A stretch of 64,000 nt of DNA from Acetobacterium woodii DSM 1030 (GTDB lineage: Bacteria; Bacillota; Clostridia; Eubacteriales; Eubacteriaceae), in assembly GCF_000247605.1 (NCBI RefSeq), contig NC_016894.1, positions 2,965,732 to 3,029,731 of the forward strand, given 5' to 3'. Position 1 is the first letter of the stretch. Each line of letters starts with the position of its first letter. Of the stretch, positions 8,203-17,634 are shown one piece after another. The translations under genes and the position numbers were made by a program. The notes below the pieces were generated by a model that saw only the letters and a program-made list of their open reading frames with translations, was not told the DNA's origin and made no database searches.

Positions 8203-9351
8203 TTAAAAGGCCGCCTTGTAAATGGCGATGATATCTTCTTTAGTCGGACATTTAGGATTTCCGCCAGTACAGATATCGGCAAGGGCAAAATCTGCCAGTT
8301 TGCCAAAATCTTCTTCTTTTACCCCAAGTTCTTTGAGTCCCGCCGGAATCCCAACATCTTTGGATAATTTTTTAATCGCATCAACTGCCATAATATTGAT
8401 TTCTTTCGGTTCCCGACGACTGATATCGAGGCCCATTGCCAGCGCAATATCTTTTAGTCGATCACCAACCGCATCGGCGTTAAAAGCGGTTACATAAGGT
8501 AACAGGATGGCATTACAAACCCCGTGAGGCAAGTCATAAAAGCCACCTAATTGATGAGCCATCGAATGAACAATCCCTAAACCGCCGTTTGAAAAGCCCA
8601 TCCCGGTGACAAATTGACCATAAGCCATATCATCTCTGGCATCCAGATCATCTCCATCTTCAACCGCTTTTCTCAAACTGCCTGAAATGACTTTAATCGC
8701 TTCCAGATTGAAAAGATCAGTAAATCGGGAACTACCAACTGTTATGTATCCTTCAATCGCATGGGTAAGGGCATCCATACCGGTTGCCGCCGTCAATGAT
8801 TTGGGCATTTTTAACATCAAAACGGGATCATTCACCGCAACTGTAGCCAAGCAGTTGGGATCAACGATAACCATTTTCAATTTTCGCTCCTCATCAGTAA
8901 TAACATAATTGATGGTTGCCTCACTAGCCGTACCGGCGGTCGTGTTGATTGCCACGATTGGTAGTGCTTTATTCGCGGTTTTTCCAACCCCCTCATAATC
9001 CCGAAGATCGCCGGGGTTCGTTGCCAGAATTGCGACTCCTTTGGCTGTATCTTGCGGCGATCCACCCCCAATACTAACTAAAAAATCACATTCGTTCTCC
9101 TGTAATATCTGAAGGCCGGCATTAACATTGGCAACTGTTGGATTTGGTTTAACATCAGAAAATAAGGTATACGGAACATCTGCTCCATCTAATACATTGA
9201 GTACGTCTTGAACAATACCCGCTTCGACAAGTACTTGATCAGATACAACTAAAGCTTTTTTCACGTTCATCCGTTTAATTTCAGGAGCAATTAATTCAAT
9301 TGCACCAGGTTCCATAATGACTACTGATGGAAAATAATAGGTTCTTGCCAT
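8203..9351 (-). CDS. Iron-containing alcohol dehydrogenase (group III)
   Basis: 382 aa, the normal length of the family. The NAD-binding region GGGSPQDTAKG is near residue 95, and the metal-site segments are GMDALTHAIEGY and HSMAHQLGGFYDLPHG. Family members reduce aldehydes or oxidise alcohols with NAD(P)H, and include 1,3-propanediol, butanol and ethanol dehydrogenases. The sequence alone does not tell the substrate. The ATG at 9351 has a perfect GGAGG 8 bases upstream. It lies between two copies of an MFS transporter, and a shared pathway is plausible. It is far from the pdu operon, so a PduQ role is not supported by context. Confidence 0.92.
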   Translation of the reverse strand: MARTYYFPSVVIMEPGAIELIAPEIKRMNVKKALVVSDQVLVEAGIVQDVLNVLDGADVPYTLFSDVKPNPTVANVNAGLQILQENECDFLVSIGGGSPQDTAKGVAILATNPGDLRDYEGVGKTANKALPIVAINTTAGTASEATINYVITDEERKLKMVIVDPNCLATVAVNDPVLMLKMPKSLTAATGMDALTHAIEGYITVGSSRFTDLFNLEAIKVISGSLRKAVEDGDDLDARDDMAYGQFVTGMGFSNGGLGIVHSMAHQLGGFYDLPHGVCNAILLPYVTAFNADAVGDRLKDIALAMGLDISRREPKEINIMAVDAIKKLSKDVGIPAGLKELGVKEEDFGKLADFALADICTGGNPKCPTKEDIIAIYKAAF

Positions 9352-9382
9352 AAGAACACCTCCAAATTTATTCGTTTACATG

Positions 9383-9411
9383 ATTATATGCCAAAGAAAT
9401 GGCCGAATAAA
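9383..9411 (-). promoter_or_regulatory. Candidate promoter of the alcohol dehydrogenase gene
   Basis: Minus strand -10 TATAAT (9383-9388) with a weak -35 TTTATT (9406-9411) at 17 bases spacing. Nothing else was recognised in the 180 bases between this gene and MFS copy 2. Confidence 0.4.
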
Positions 9412-9533
9412 TGGAAATTTTCACTTGTTTGAGATATATTATTGAAATTAAAAAAGAACGATCTGGAATAAACTGTCCGATATAAATAATAAACTGTTTT
9501 TTAATGTTTATACTTTTACAACGATCTTTTGAT

Positions 9534-10733
9534 TTAAACAGTTTGCTTAACAACTTCAACTTTTTTGCTATTCAGTGCTACCAGGACAATTGATATCAGA
9601 CTTCCAACAATCAATGCAACTGCGGCAATTTGCCAATCCGCTCGTGATGAAGTCAGGTTCAAGGTTTCTCTCGTAAATTTTAATGCATAGGGTGATAAAA
9701 ATTTTCCAATCCCGGTTCCGCTGACATACACTGAAATTGCTACCGCAGCAAATTTGGGACTTGCGGCACTTTTAGCAATGGCCATCGTAATCGCCGGGTT
9801 AAACGCCCCAAAACCAATCCCAAAGACAATTGCTCCAACGATTAGTAGCGTCATACTGTTGGCAAAAACCAGGATAACAAATGACACCCCGACCATAAAA
9901 GCGCCAAAAGAAGCACTGTACTGCTTTAATACTTTTGAAAAATTCCCATAAAGCATTCCGACCACAAAAGATGACGCCGTGAACAATGTTAATACCGTTG
10001 CCGACTGAGCGGCATTGCCAATCCCATCGGCCTGAACAACCATGGCCAGATTAGTCATAAAGCTGAATTGAACCAAATTAAGCAAAGCACAAACAAAGGT
10101 TAAAACAAAGGTCAACGTGGTCAGCTTTTTTTCTTTGACGCCTGAGGCATTAATCCGTTCTACTTTTTTAACCCCGGTATCGGGAAGTTTAAACCAGATC
10201 AGCAGCGCAATCGGAATGACGAATAAAAAGCCGAGAAATGAATAACGCCAATTATAAGCCGCCAACATGCCACCCACCATTTGAAAAACAACGCCCGCTG
10301 CCGCACCTACGGCACTCTTAAAACCCATTATTTTATTCGCCTGATCGCCGGCAAATAAATCAGTAATGACCGCAGAAGCCATTGGAAACACCATTCCATA
10401 ACCAGCGCCAAAAATAACCCGCATAACAATCATAAATCGTAGATCACCGATAAATGCAGAAGGGATCCCGCCAATAAAAATAAGAATCATGGCAATTGTG
10501 ATCACTTTCTTAATGCTCATGTATTGAGTCAATTTACCCGATATCAAGGCAAAAAACACCATCATCAGGGAAGGAATCGATACCAATAACTTGATTGTTT
10601 CCGGCGCTGCATCTGGAAATGCTTTAGCAATTTCCCCTAATGCCGGTGTCATCATACTAACTGTGTAGCTAAGTAGAGCAACTGACAAAGCGGCTATCTG
10701 GACCCACGCACTCACTTTTTTTTGTTCACTCAT
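9534..10733 (-). CDS. MFS transporter, copy 2
   Basis: 399 aa, twelve predicted membrane helices, colinear with copy 1 over its whole length and differing by scattered conservative changes. The AAGGAG ribosome site lies about 8 bases before the ATG. It is divergent from the URO-D-family gene across a roughly 340-base regulatory region that carries two copies of an operator-like motif, so the pair is probably co-regulated. Substrate unknown. The divergence to a methyltransferase-fold protein suggests uptake of a methylated or small organic compound, which is inference. Confidence 0.86.
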   Translation of the reverse strand: MSEQKKVSAWVQIAALSVALLSYTVSMMTPALGEIAKAFPDAAPETIKLLVSIPSLMMVFFALISGKLTQYMSIKKVITIAMILIFIGGIPSAFIGDLRFMIVMRVIFGAGYGMVFPMASAVITDLFAGDQANKIMGFKSAVGAAAGVVFQMVGGMLAAYNWRYSFLGFLFVIPIALLIWFKLPDTGVKKVERINASGVKEKKLTTLTFVLTFVCALLNLVQFSFMTNLAMVVQADGIGNAAQSATVLTLFTASSFVVGMLYGNFSKVLKQYSASFGAFMVGVSFVILVFANSMTLLIVGAIVFGIGFGAFNPAITMAIAKSAASPKFAAVAISVYVSGTGIGKFLSPYALKFTRETLNLTSSRADWQIAAVALIVGSLISIVLVALNSKKVEVVKQTV

Positions 10734-10806
10734 TTTTTTCTCCTTTTCGCTCCTTAGTGTTTAACGGATAAATTTTAATTCAATTAAAGCAACCATTTGA
10801 GATAAT

Positions 10807-10820
10807 AATCATGTTTAATC
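10807..10820 (+). promoter_or_regulatory. Operator-like motif, copy 3 (AATCATGTTTAATC)
   Basis: Lies directly after the -10 of MFS copy 2. Its core AAtCATGtTT is an imperfect palindrome. It matches the motifs at 7758, 7953 and 11000. Confidence 0.45.
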
Positions 10821-10829
10821 TTTAAAACT

Positions 10830-10858
10830 ATCTTAACACCATTATGTTTTCTTGTCAC
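10830..10858 (-). promoter_or_regulatory. Promoter of MFS copy 2
   Basis: Minus strand: -35 GTGACA (10853-10858), 17-base spacer, -10 TAAGAT (10830-10835), five of six consensus bases in each. Confidence 0.7.
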
Positions 10859-10959
10859 TACATTTTTTGAACATTTTTAAATTTTATACTATATTCGAGT
10901 GTATTTCAGGCTAATAATAGCCTATTTTTCGTAAATTATAATATTTTTCTTTTTAAACG

Positions 10960-10989
10960 TTGACATATTATTCCAAAATATAGTACACT
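10960..10989 (+). promoter_or_regulatory. Promoter of the URO-D-family gene
   Basis: Plus strand: a perfect -35 TTGACA (10960-10965), 18-base spacer, -10 TACACT (10984-10989). Confidence 0.6.
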
Positions 10990-10999
10990 TTATTATATT

Positions 11000-11012
11000 A
11001 ATCATGTTTATC
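11000..11012 (+). promoter_or_regulatory. Operator-like motif, copy 4 (AATCATGTTTATC)
   Basis: Lies 11 bases downstream of the -10 of the URO-D-family gene, the same position as the copies at the two MFS promoters. Confidence 0.45.
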
Positions 11013-11072
11013 TTTTATTGTATTTTGGGAATGATAGAACTCAGAAATCAAAATAAAGGAGATAAAATCAAA

Positions 11073-12446
11073 ATGAGTGATCAAGTCAAACAGTTACAAA
11101 ATGAACGAACGCAATTGTTCACCGATTTATACACCGGCACGATTCCTAAGCGCGTCCCGATTAATACTTCGCTGCCTTTGGAATGTATGATTGAATATGC
11201 CGGCAAAGATTTAGGCCAAACGCAATGGAGCTGTGAAGGAATGAAAGCGATCTATAAAAATGCCTTCAACCTTACCTGCAGCGATGCCTATCCGGCCAGC
11301 TTTTCACGTTATCCGGCCCATTTTCACATTTTACAATCGATTGGTTTTATTATGGGTTCGAATGGCATTATTCAACATCCGGAAGTATCGGGTATGTTAC
11401 CGGAAGATTATGATGAATTTATAAAAAATCCTTATGATTGTCTAATGGAAAAAATTTTCCCCAGACTCTACCCTGCCTTAGACACAGATCCCATTCATCG
11501 CTCCATGGTTCTGGCCAAAGCAATGAAGGCATATTATGAATATCTTGAATTTTATGTCGGAATCGATCGGGAATTAATCAATGAATATGGCTTTTTTACC
11601 CCACCTATGGGCTCAAGCACTGGTGGAACGACACCGTTTGATTTTTTAGCCGATTTTCCCAGAGGTTTCAAAGGCATTACGATGGATATCAAGCGCTGCC
11701 CGGAAAAAATTCTTGCCGCCTGTGAAGCGATTCTTCCGTTATCGATAAAAAGAGGAACCCCCATAAAAGCCTCTCCCTTGGGTGCTAATTTTATTGCCTT
11801 GCATATGGCCACTTATTTGCGGACTAAAGATTTCGAAAAATATTATTGGCCAACTTTTTATAAACTCGTTCACGGTTTAGCCGAAAAAGGTCAAACCTGT
11901 CAGATTTTCTGTGAAGACAATTGGATGCGTTATCTGGATTATCTTTATGAACTACCACAAGGCACCCGTTTTTATTTTGAATACGGCGATCCTAAACTGG
12001 TTAAGGAAAAACTTGGCAAAAAACATATTATCTCCGGCTTTTATCCAATTACCTACCTTAAAACCGCAACCAAATCGCAATGTGTTGATAAAGCCAAAGA
12101 ACTGCTCGACATCCTCGCTCCCGGTGGTAATTACTGGTTCACCTTTGATAAAAGCCCCTATTCACTAAATACCATCAACCCGGAAAATTATCGCGCCGTC
12201 CTCGAATATGTTCGCGACAATAGCAATTATGACAATGCCGGTGAAAAAGTCTGGACCTTACCCAAAGAAGCCTCCATCGATCCGGTTCTTAAAAACATCC
12301 CCGAGTTTAAAAGCCAATATTACACACCTTACGATGAATACAAAATAAATAATCCCGCTCCCCGACCGGATCTTGATGTTATCGTTGGGCAAAAAATGCA
12401 ACATTACGAAGACATGCTTTTTGGTATGCTCATGAAGATGTGTTAA
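11073..12446 (+). CDS. Uroporphyrinogen decarboxylase-fold protein, MtaA/CmuA-like family (function unknown)
   Basis: 457 aa. The pattern of segments (GIxxDIKRCPEKIL-like helix, an acidic CQIFCEDN strand, a late YWFTFDKSP strand) fits the URO-D superfamily TIM barrel, which contains heme-pathway decarboxylases and corrinoid:thiol methyltransferases. The expected zinc site of the methyltransferases (HxC and a distant Cys) is not clear: C276 and C280 occur but the usual His and third Cys are absent. No corrinoid protein or partner methyltransferase is adjacent. The ATG at 11073 has AAAGGAGAT upstream; an upstream in-frame ATG at 11004 overlaps the operator-like motif and is unlikely. It is divergent from MFS copy 2 and followed by a TetR gene. 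A demethylation-like role is inference. Confidence 0.7.
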   Translation: MSDQVKQLQNERTQLFTDLYTGTIPKRVPINTSLPLECMIEYAGKDLGQTQWSCEGMKAIYKNAFNLTCSDAYPASFSRYPAHFHILQSIGFIMGSNGIIQHPEVSGMLPEDYDEFIKNPYDCLMEKIFPRLYPALDTDPIHRSMVLAKAMKAYYEYLEFYVGIDRELINEYGFFTPPMGSSTGGTTPFDFLADFPRGFKGITMDIKRCPEKILAACEAILPLSIKRGTPIKASPLGANFIALHMATYLRTKDFEKYYWPTFYKLVHGLAEKGQTCQIFCEDNWMRYLDYLYELPQGTRFYFEYGDPKLVKEKLGKKHIISGFYPITYLKTATKSQCVDKAKELLDILAPGGNYWFTFDKSPYSLNTINPENYRAVLEYVRDNSNYDNAGEKVWTLPKEASIDPVLKNIPEFKSQYYTPYDEYKINNPAPRPDLDVIVGQKMQHYEDMLFGMLMKMC

Positions 12447-12482
12447 TTTAACCAAAAGATCGAAACGAATGCCTAACTAAAT

Positions 12483-12530
12483 AAAAAACCAACGCCGTGT
12501 TGGATGCAACCGGCATTGGCTTTTTTTATT
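12483..12530. terminator. Bidirectional terminator between the URO-D-family and TetR genes
   Basis: A stem built from GCCG/CGGC and CCAA/TTGG elements, with A and T runs on either side, sits between convergent genes. It resembles the hairpin at 8124-8163. Confidence 0.7.
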
Positions 12531-12569
12531 TTAATCTGTTAAGTTATCATTCGTTTTGGGTATTGGTCT

Positions 12570-13232
12570 TTAAATAACCGCAAAATTTTTATCGACACTG
12601 ATTTTTATTTTATCAATCATCCGTCGCGATTCATCAAGACATTCTTCTATTTGATCGTGATCAAAATTAAGACTCTGGAAAAGCAATCGAATTTCAAGCT
12701 CGGCAATATATTCACTGCTACAGTCTAAATAACCATCATCCCGTGCTACATGTAAGCCGTGAACAACGGCAAGATTTGCCAAAGCTAATGCTTTCACTTC
12801 CAGTCGACTTAAACCAAGCTTATAGGAGCGATTAATATTTTCCACAAATCCCACTGTAGCACTTTCATTTTTCATAAAAATATTCATATCACACAATTCG
12901 TGATAAAACTGATTTAAATGTCGATTCAGGCGACAACTTCTGTTCTGCACACGATACTCGATAGCCGTTTTAAGCATCACATTACAACCCGGAAATTTCT
13001 CATTGATGGCATTTTGCGTTTTAACTTTATTGGCAACCATATATTCATTATAAACTTCCAAAGCCAGATTATTTTTATTTTTAAAATAATATGCAACCAT
13101 TGCTTTATTGGTTCCTGATTCTCTGGCTATTTCGGCTAAAGTCGTTTTGATAAATCCATTTTCATAAAATAATTGTTTTGATATCGTATATATTTTATAT
13201 TTTGTTTCCAATCCAGTCTTATAGTTTCCCAA
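12570..13232 (-). CDS. TetR/AcrR-family transcriptional regulator
   Basis: 220 aa. The N-terminal TetR helix-turn-helix spans about residues 10-58 (LFYENGFIKTTLAEIARES, then AMVAYYFKNKNNL). The C-terminal ligand domain is not recognisable as any characterised subfamily. The reading frame opens with TTG at 13232, with GAGAGG about 9 bases upstream. The nearby ATG is out of frame. It is convergent with the URO-D-family gene and is the only regulator in the MFS/URO-D region, so it is the prime candidate to bind the repeated AATCATGTTTAA motif. That link is untested. Confidence 0.85.
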   Translation of the reverse strand: MGNYKTGLETKYKIYTISKQLFYENGFIKTTLAEIARESGTNKAMVAYYFKNKNNLALEVYNEYMVANKVKTQNAINEKFPGCNVMLKTAIEYRVQNRSCRLNRHLNQFYHELCDMNIFMKNESATVGFVENINRSYKLGLSRLEVKALALANLAVVHGLHVARDDGYLDCSSEYIAELEIRLLFQSLNFDHDQIEECLDESRRMIDKIKISVDKNFAVI

Positions 13233-13361
13233 ACATTTATTCCTCTCTCTCGTATATTGATTGCGTTTATTCTATCATAAAAAAAATCTCAGTAAAGCAT
13301 ATTGTCAAATTAATTATCTTTTTCAAAACGACTGTTCACATGCTGTTTATTTTCTGATCAA

Positions 13362-16300
13362 TTAAAAGAAGGTTATCTGATTAGATGCCGGCAACTGATT
13401 TAAACAACCTTGTTTTTCCAGCGTTTCAATAACCGATTTACTAACCTTTGTCCGGGTCTGCAAATCCTCACGCGACATATAAGGTCGAAGTTGCGCTTCT
13501 TCAAAAATTCGCTGGGCGGCTTTATCGCCAATTCCTTCTAAGGCGTTTAAAGGTGGCAATAACGCATCGCCAATAATCCGGAATTGGTTATAATGCGATT
13601 CATACACATCCACATTTTTAAAGGTATAACCGCGACACATCATTTCGTGGGCAATTTCTAATACCGTTAATAATGATTTTTCTTTATTTGATGCTTTTGT
13701 TCCTAATTCCTTAATCTGATTCATCCGCTCAACCACGCCGTTTTTACCTTGACTGATAAGCTGCGCATCAAATTCACTGGCCCGAACGGAAAAATAAGTG
13801 GCATAATAAGCCTGTGGATAATACACTTTGTACCAGGCAATTCGAAAAGCCATCGTGACGTAAGCGGCAGCATGGGCTTTCGGGAACATATATTTAATTT
13901 TTTTACAGGAATCAATATACCATTCGGGAACCTTATTTTTTCGCATCGTCTCTTCCCATTCCGGTTTAAGTCCTTTGCCTTTTCGGACGGCTTCCATAAT
14001 GGTAAACGATGTTTTGGCTTCCAAACCGGCATAAATCAAATAGATCATGATATCATCCCGGGTACAAATAGCTTCTTTAATCGTCGCCTTTTTATCCCGG
14101 ATCAAATCCTGCGCATTATTCAGCCATACATCGGTTCCATGCGACAGTCCGGAAATCCGAATCAGATCGGAGAACGCCGTAGGTTTGGTGTCCAAAAGCA
14201 TTTCTCTAACAAAACTGGTCCCAAATTCGGGAATTCCACAGACGCCTAATGGTGATTCAAAATCGTTATCTTTAAAATCCAAAGCTTTGGTCGAAGTAAA
14301 CAAACTCATTGTTTTTTCATCATCCAGGGGAATCCCGACCGGATCAATGCCGGTAAAATCTTTTAGCATTTTCAGCATGGTGGGATCATCATGCCCCAGA
14401 ATATCAAGCTTTAGCAATCGACCACTGATCGATTCATAAGCAAAGTGGGTGGTAACAGTATCGCTTTCGGTATCGTCAGCCGGACGTTGCACCGGGCAAA
14501 AATCGTATATATCTTTATAAGTCGGCACCACCATAATGCCGCCGGGATGTTGGCCGGTCGTTTTTTTTACCCCGGCACAACATTGAATAACCCGCTCCAA
14601 CTCAGCACGGGTCGGCTTAATTTCTTTTTCATCATAATAGTTTTTGACAAAACCAAAAGCCGTTTTTTCGGCAATTGTCGAAATCGTTCCTGCTCTGAAT
14701 ACTTTTCCTTTACCAAAAAGAACTTCCGTATAGCGATGCGCTTCAGCCTGATTTTCACCGGAGAAATTAAGATCGATATCCGGCTCTTTATCACCCTCAA
14801 ATCCCAAAAATGTTTCAAAGGGAATATCAAACCCGTCTTTTTCCAACTTGGTATGACAATGCGGACACGTCGCATCCTTTAAATCCGGACCAACCCCGAC
14901 CTCGTTACTGTCAAAAAATTTTGAATATTTACAATTAGGACAACGGTAGTGAGGTGCCAAAGGATTAACCTCGGTAATTCCACAAAGAGTCGCCACAAAC
15001 GATGACCCGACCGAACCCCGGGAACCAACCAGATAGCCATCTTCCATCGAATGGTGCACCAGCTTCTGGGCAATCAGATACAACACCGAATAACCATTTC
15101 CGATGATCGAATCCAATTCTTTTTTAATTCGTTTTTCGACAATTTCCGGCAAGGGATGGCCAAACAGCTCTTTCGCCCGATCTTCAACCATTTCGCGGAT
15201 CTCATCATCAGAACCTTCAATAACCGGTGGATAGGTGCCATCGGGAATCGGCAACACCGCTTCAATCATCTCGCTAATTTTACGGGGATTATCAATCACA
15301 ATTTCACGTGCCGTCGCTTCGTCAAGGTAGTCAAATTCATCCAACATCTCCTGAGTGGTACGATAATATAACGGCGGTTGTTTACTGGCATCCTTATAAC
15401 CCTGACCGGTAAATAAAATTTCCCGGTAAAGCGAATCTTCCTTATTGACAAAATGAACATCGCCGGTCGCCACCACTGGTTTATTTAAATCCTTGGCTAA
15501 ATTAATAATTCGTTTATTTAGCGTTTTTAAGGCTTCCTGATCCGGCACACTATTATTGTCAACAAGATATTGATTGTTTCCTAACGGCTGTACTTCTAAA
15601 TAGTCATAAAAACTGGCAATCTGTTGAATTTCTTCCTGCGATTTATTATGCAGCATTGCTGTAAACAATTCCCCGGCTTCACAAGCGGACCCCAGCAACA
15701 GATTTTCCCGACTTTCAGCTAGCAGTGATTTTGGGATGCGCGGTTTTTTATAAAAATAATTCAAATGCGACTCTGAAACAAGTCGGTACAGATCTTTAAT
15801 TCCGGCCTGATTTTTGGCATAAATAATAATGTGATTGACCGGATTAAGGCGAATGCTCCGCTCGCGACTGGAAAGGGTGTCGTTTAACGTTTGAATTGAC
15901 GTACACCCTTTTTTTTCTGCTAAATCCAACAGTTTCACAAATACCTTTGCTGATGCCGCGGCATCATCCAAGGCCCGATGATGGTTATGAATATCGATTT
16001 TGAAAAAACTACACAATTTTTTAAGGGTATGTTTGGTGATTTGCGTGAGTAGCGAACGCGACATCGCCAACGTATCTACCGCCGTATTGACCCGGCTAAT
16101 CTGATGATCTGCCAAAGCCTTGGTAAAAAAGCTCATATCAAAAGGAGCATTATGGGCCACTAAAATAGTATCGCCGGAAAACTCCAGAAATTTTTCAATC
16201 GCGTCCCGCTCTTCCATCCCTTCCGTTACCATTTGATTGGTAATATTGGTTAAATTAGTAATAAATGCGGGAATTTCACAATGCGGGTTTACTAACGTTG

Positions 16301-17624
16301 AGAAACTGTCAATGATCTGCTTATTTTTAATCTTGACCGCGGCTATTTCGATAATTTTATGATTTCCGGGAATCAGGCCTGTCGTTTCCAGATCAAAAAA
16401 AGTAAATTCACCACAAAAATCCTGATCCTGATCGCCAAAAACCATATTTAACTGGTCTTCGACTAAATAACCTTCGACCCCGTAAAGCACCTTAATTTTT
16501 TTCTTTCGTCCCAACTCCATCATTTCCGGATACGCCTGTAAAACCCCATGATCGGTAATACCAATCGTATCATGGCCAAAATCGGAAGCTTGCTTCATTA
16601 TTTTGTCCACTTTACTGACTGCATCCATTGAGCTGAACTGGCTATGTAAATGAAGCTCAATCCGTTTAATCGGGGCATCATCGGTGCGGATTGTTTCTTT
16701 TGACAGATTAATATTGCGCGGGTAAAACATCATTTCCTGAGAATAATCATCATAATTGATTTTACCTTCAAGCAGATACCAATTGCCTTCTTTGATGCTT
16801 TCAACAATTTCTTCTTTATCCGTAAATATTTTACAGGTAATGCTGTTGGTATTGTCGGTTATATTAAAAGTTAACAACGTTTTATTATTTTTAAGAGCGC
16901 GGGTATTGATGCCAAACACCCACCCTCTAATGACCAGACTTTTTCCTTCAGACTCACCATTAATGCTAAAATCGACAAATTTCAGCCACTCAGCGGGTTT
17001 CGTAATTTTTTTTCCGAAAACCACATCACCCGGTTTTTCAGCTTTTGGCAACTTCGCCGAACTCGTCGAATTCGCATTGTTATTTGAAGTAACCGGCTTA
17101 ATATTAGCCAAGCGTTTTTCCAAATCCTGCTGACTTTTTTCGGTAACGGATTCGGTATCCGTAAAACGTACTACCAATTCCGCCGCCACCCCGTAATGCT
17201 CGGCAATCAGTCGTTTAAAGCGACTTGCAAAAATCGCCAACGCTTCGCCATCCAATTCGCCGGTTGATCGACCGCGGACATAAAACGTATTGTTTTCAGC
17301 CATCAATGTGTTGATCAATAAAATATTGGCAATTTTCTGATTAATCCCCATCAGTAATTGACTAACCCCTTGACTATCCGTCGCCAGTAGCTGCTCACCA
17401 TTTTTATATTTGAGCGGTGCCACTTCAACTTGAAGCGATTGAGCATAATCAAATATTTCTTGCATTTCGCGATTGATAAATTCCGTATCCGTTTGTTTTT
17501 GCGGTGTAGAAAATTTAAAAATCAATTCCTCTTTACTGGAATTGATTTTTATACTCTCGGTTATCAGATGATAGTCCGCTATTATTTTTTGATATCGTTC
17601 TTGACGTCGGGTAATAATACTCAA
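13362..17624 (-). CDS. polC: DNA polymerase III PolC-type alpha subunit
   Basis: 1420 aa, the normal length. In order: N-terminal domain, OB fold (about 220-310), a PHP domain split by a DEDDh 3'-5' exonuclease (FFDLETTGL near residue 410), a zinc finger (CPNCKYSKF and CPHCHTKL, about 910-950), the polymerase core with the metal motif EPDIDLNF, and a C-terminal HhH/tau-binding region. PolC is the replicative polymerase of low-GC Gram-positives, with proofreading in the same chain. The start is TTG at 17624 with GAGG about 8 bases upstream, 10 bases after the ispG stop. It ends the uppS-cdsA-rseP-ispG-polC operon. Confidence 0.96.
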   Translation of the reverse strand: MSIITRRQERYQKIIADYHLITESIKINSSKEELIFKFSTPQKQTDTEFINREMQEIFDYAQSLQVEVAPLKYKNGEQLLATDSQGVSQLLMGINQKIANILLINTLMAENNTFYVRGRSTGELDGEALAIFASRFKRLIAEHYGVAAELVVRFTDTESVTEKSQQDLEKRLANIKPVTSNNNANSTSSAKLPKAEKPGDVVFGKKITKPAEWLKFVDFSINGESEGKSLVIRGWVFGINTRALKNNKTLLTFNITDNTNSITCKIFTDKEEIVESIKEGNWYLLEGKINYDDYSQEMMFYPRNINLSKETIRTDDAPIKRIELHLHSQFSSMDAVSKVDKIMKQASDFGHDTIGITDHGVLQAYPEMMELGRKKKIKVLYGVEGYLVEDQLNMVFGDQDQDFCGEFTFFDLETTGLIPGNHKIIEIAAVKIKNKQIIDSFSTLVNPHCEIPAFITNLTNITNQMVTEGMEERDAIEKFLEFSGDTILVAHNAPFDMSFFTKALADHQISRVNTAVDTLAMSRSLLTQITKHTLKKLCSFFKIDIHNHHRALDDAAASAKVFVKLLDLAEKKGCTSIQTLNDTLSSRERSIRLNPVNHIIIYAKNQAGIKDLYRLVSESHLNYFYKKPRIPKSLLAESRENLLLGSACEAGELFTAMLHNKSQEEIQQIASFYDYLEVQPLGNNQYLVDNNSVPDQEALKTLNKRIINLAKDLNKPVVATGDVHFVNKEDSLYREILFTGQGYKDASKQPPLYYRTTQEMLDEFDYLDEATAREIVIDNPRKISEMIEAVLPIPDGTYPPVIEGSDDEIREMVEDRAKELFGHPLPEIVEKRIKKELDSIIGNGYSVLYLIAQKLVHHSMEDGYLVGSRGSVGSSFVATLCGITEVNPLAPHYRCPNCKYSKFFDSNEVGVGPDLKDATCPHCHTKLEKDGFDIPFETFLGFEGDKEPDIDLNFSGENQAEAHRYTEVLFGKGKVFRAGTISTIAEKTAFGFVKNYYDEKEIKPTRAELERVIQCCAGVKKTTGQHPGGIMVVPTYKDIYDFCPVQRPADDTESDTVTTHFAYESISGRLLKLDILGHDDPTMLKMLKDFTGIDPVGIPLDDEKTMSLFTSTKALDFKDNDFESPLGVCGIPEFGTSFVREMLLDTKPTAFSDLIRISGLSHGTDVWLNNAQDLIRDKKATIKEAICTRDDIMIYLIYAGLEAKTSFTIMEAVRKGKGLKPEWEETMRKNKVPEWYIDSCKKIKYMFPKAHAAAYVTMAFRIAWYKVYYPQAYYATYFSVRASEFDAQLISQGKNGVVERMNQIKELGTKASNKEKSLLTVLEIAHEMMCRGYTFKNVDVYESHYNQFRIIGDALLPPLNALEGIGDKAAQRIFEEAQLRPYMSREDLQTRTKVSKSVIETLEKQGCLNQLPASNQITFF

Positions 17625-17634
17625 AGATCTCGCC

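Noticed and set aside
8203-9351. Iron alcohol dehydrogenase as the missing PduQ
   Set aside because: PduQ is expected in the pdu operon. This gene lies more than 44 kb away among MFS genes with its own promoter and terminator.
9368-9559. 63-codon minus-strand frame between the dehydrogenase and MFS copy 2
   Set aside because: It overlaps the end of the MFS gene, has no ribosome site and shows no recognisable protein.
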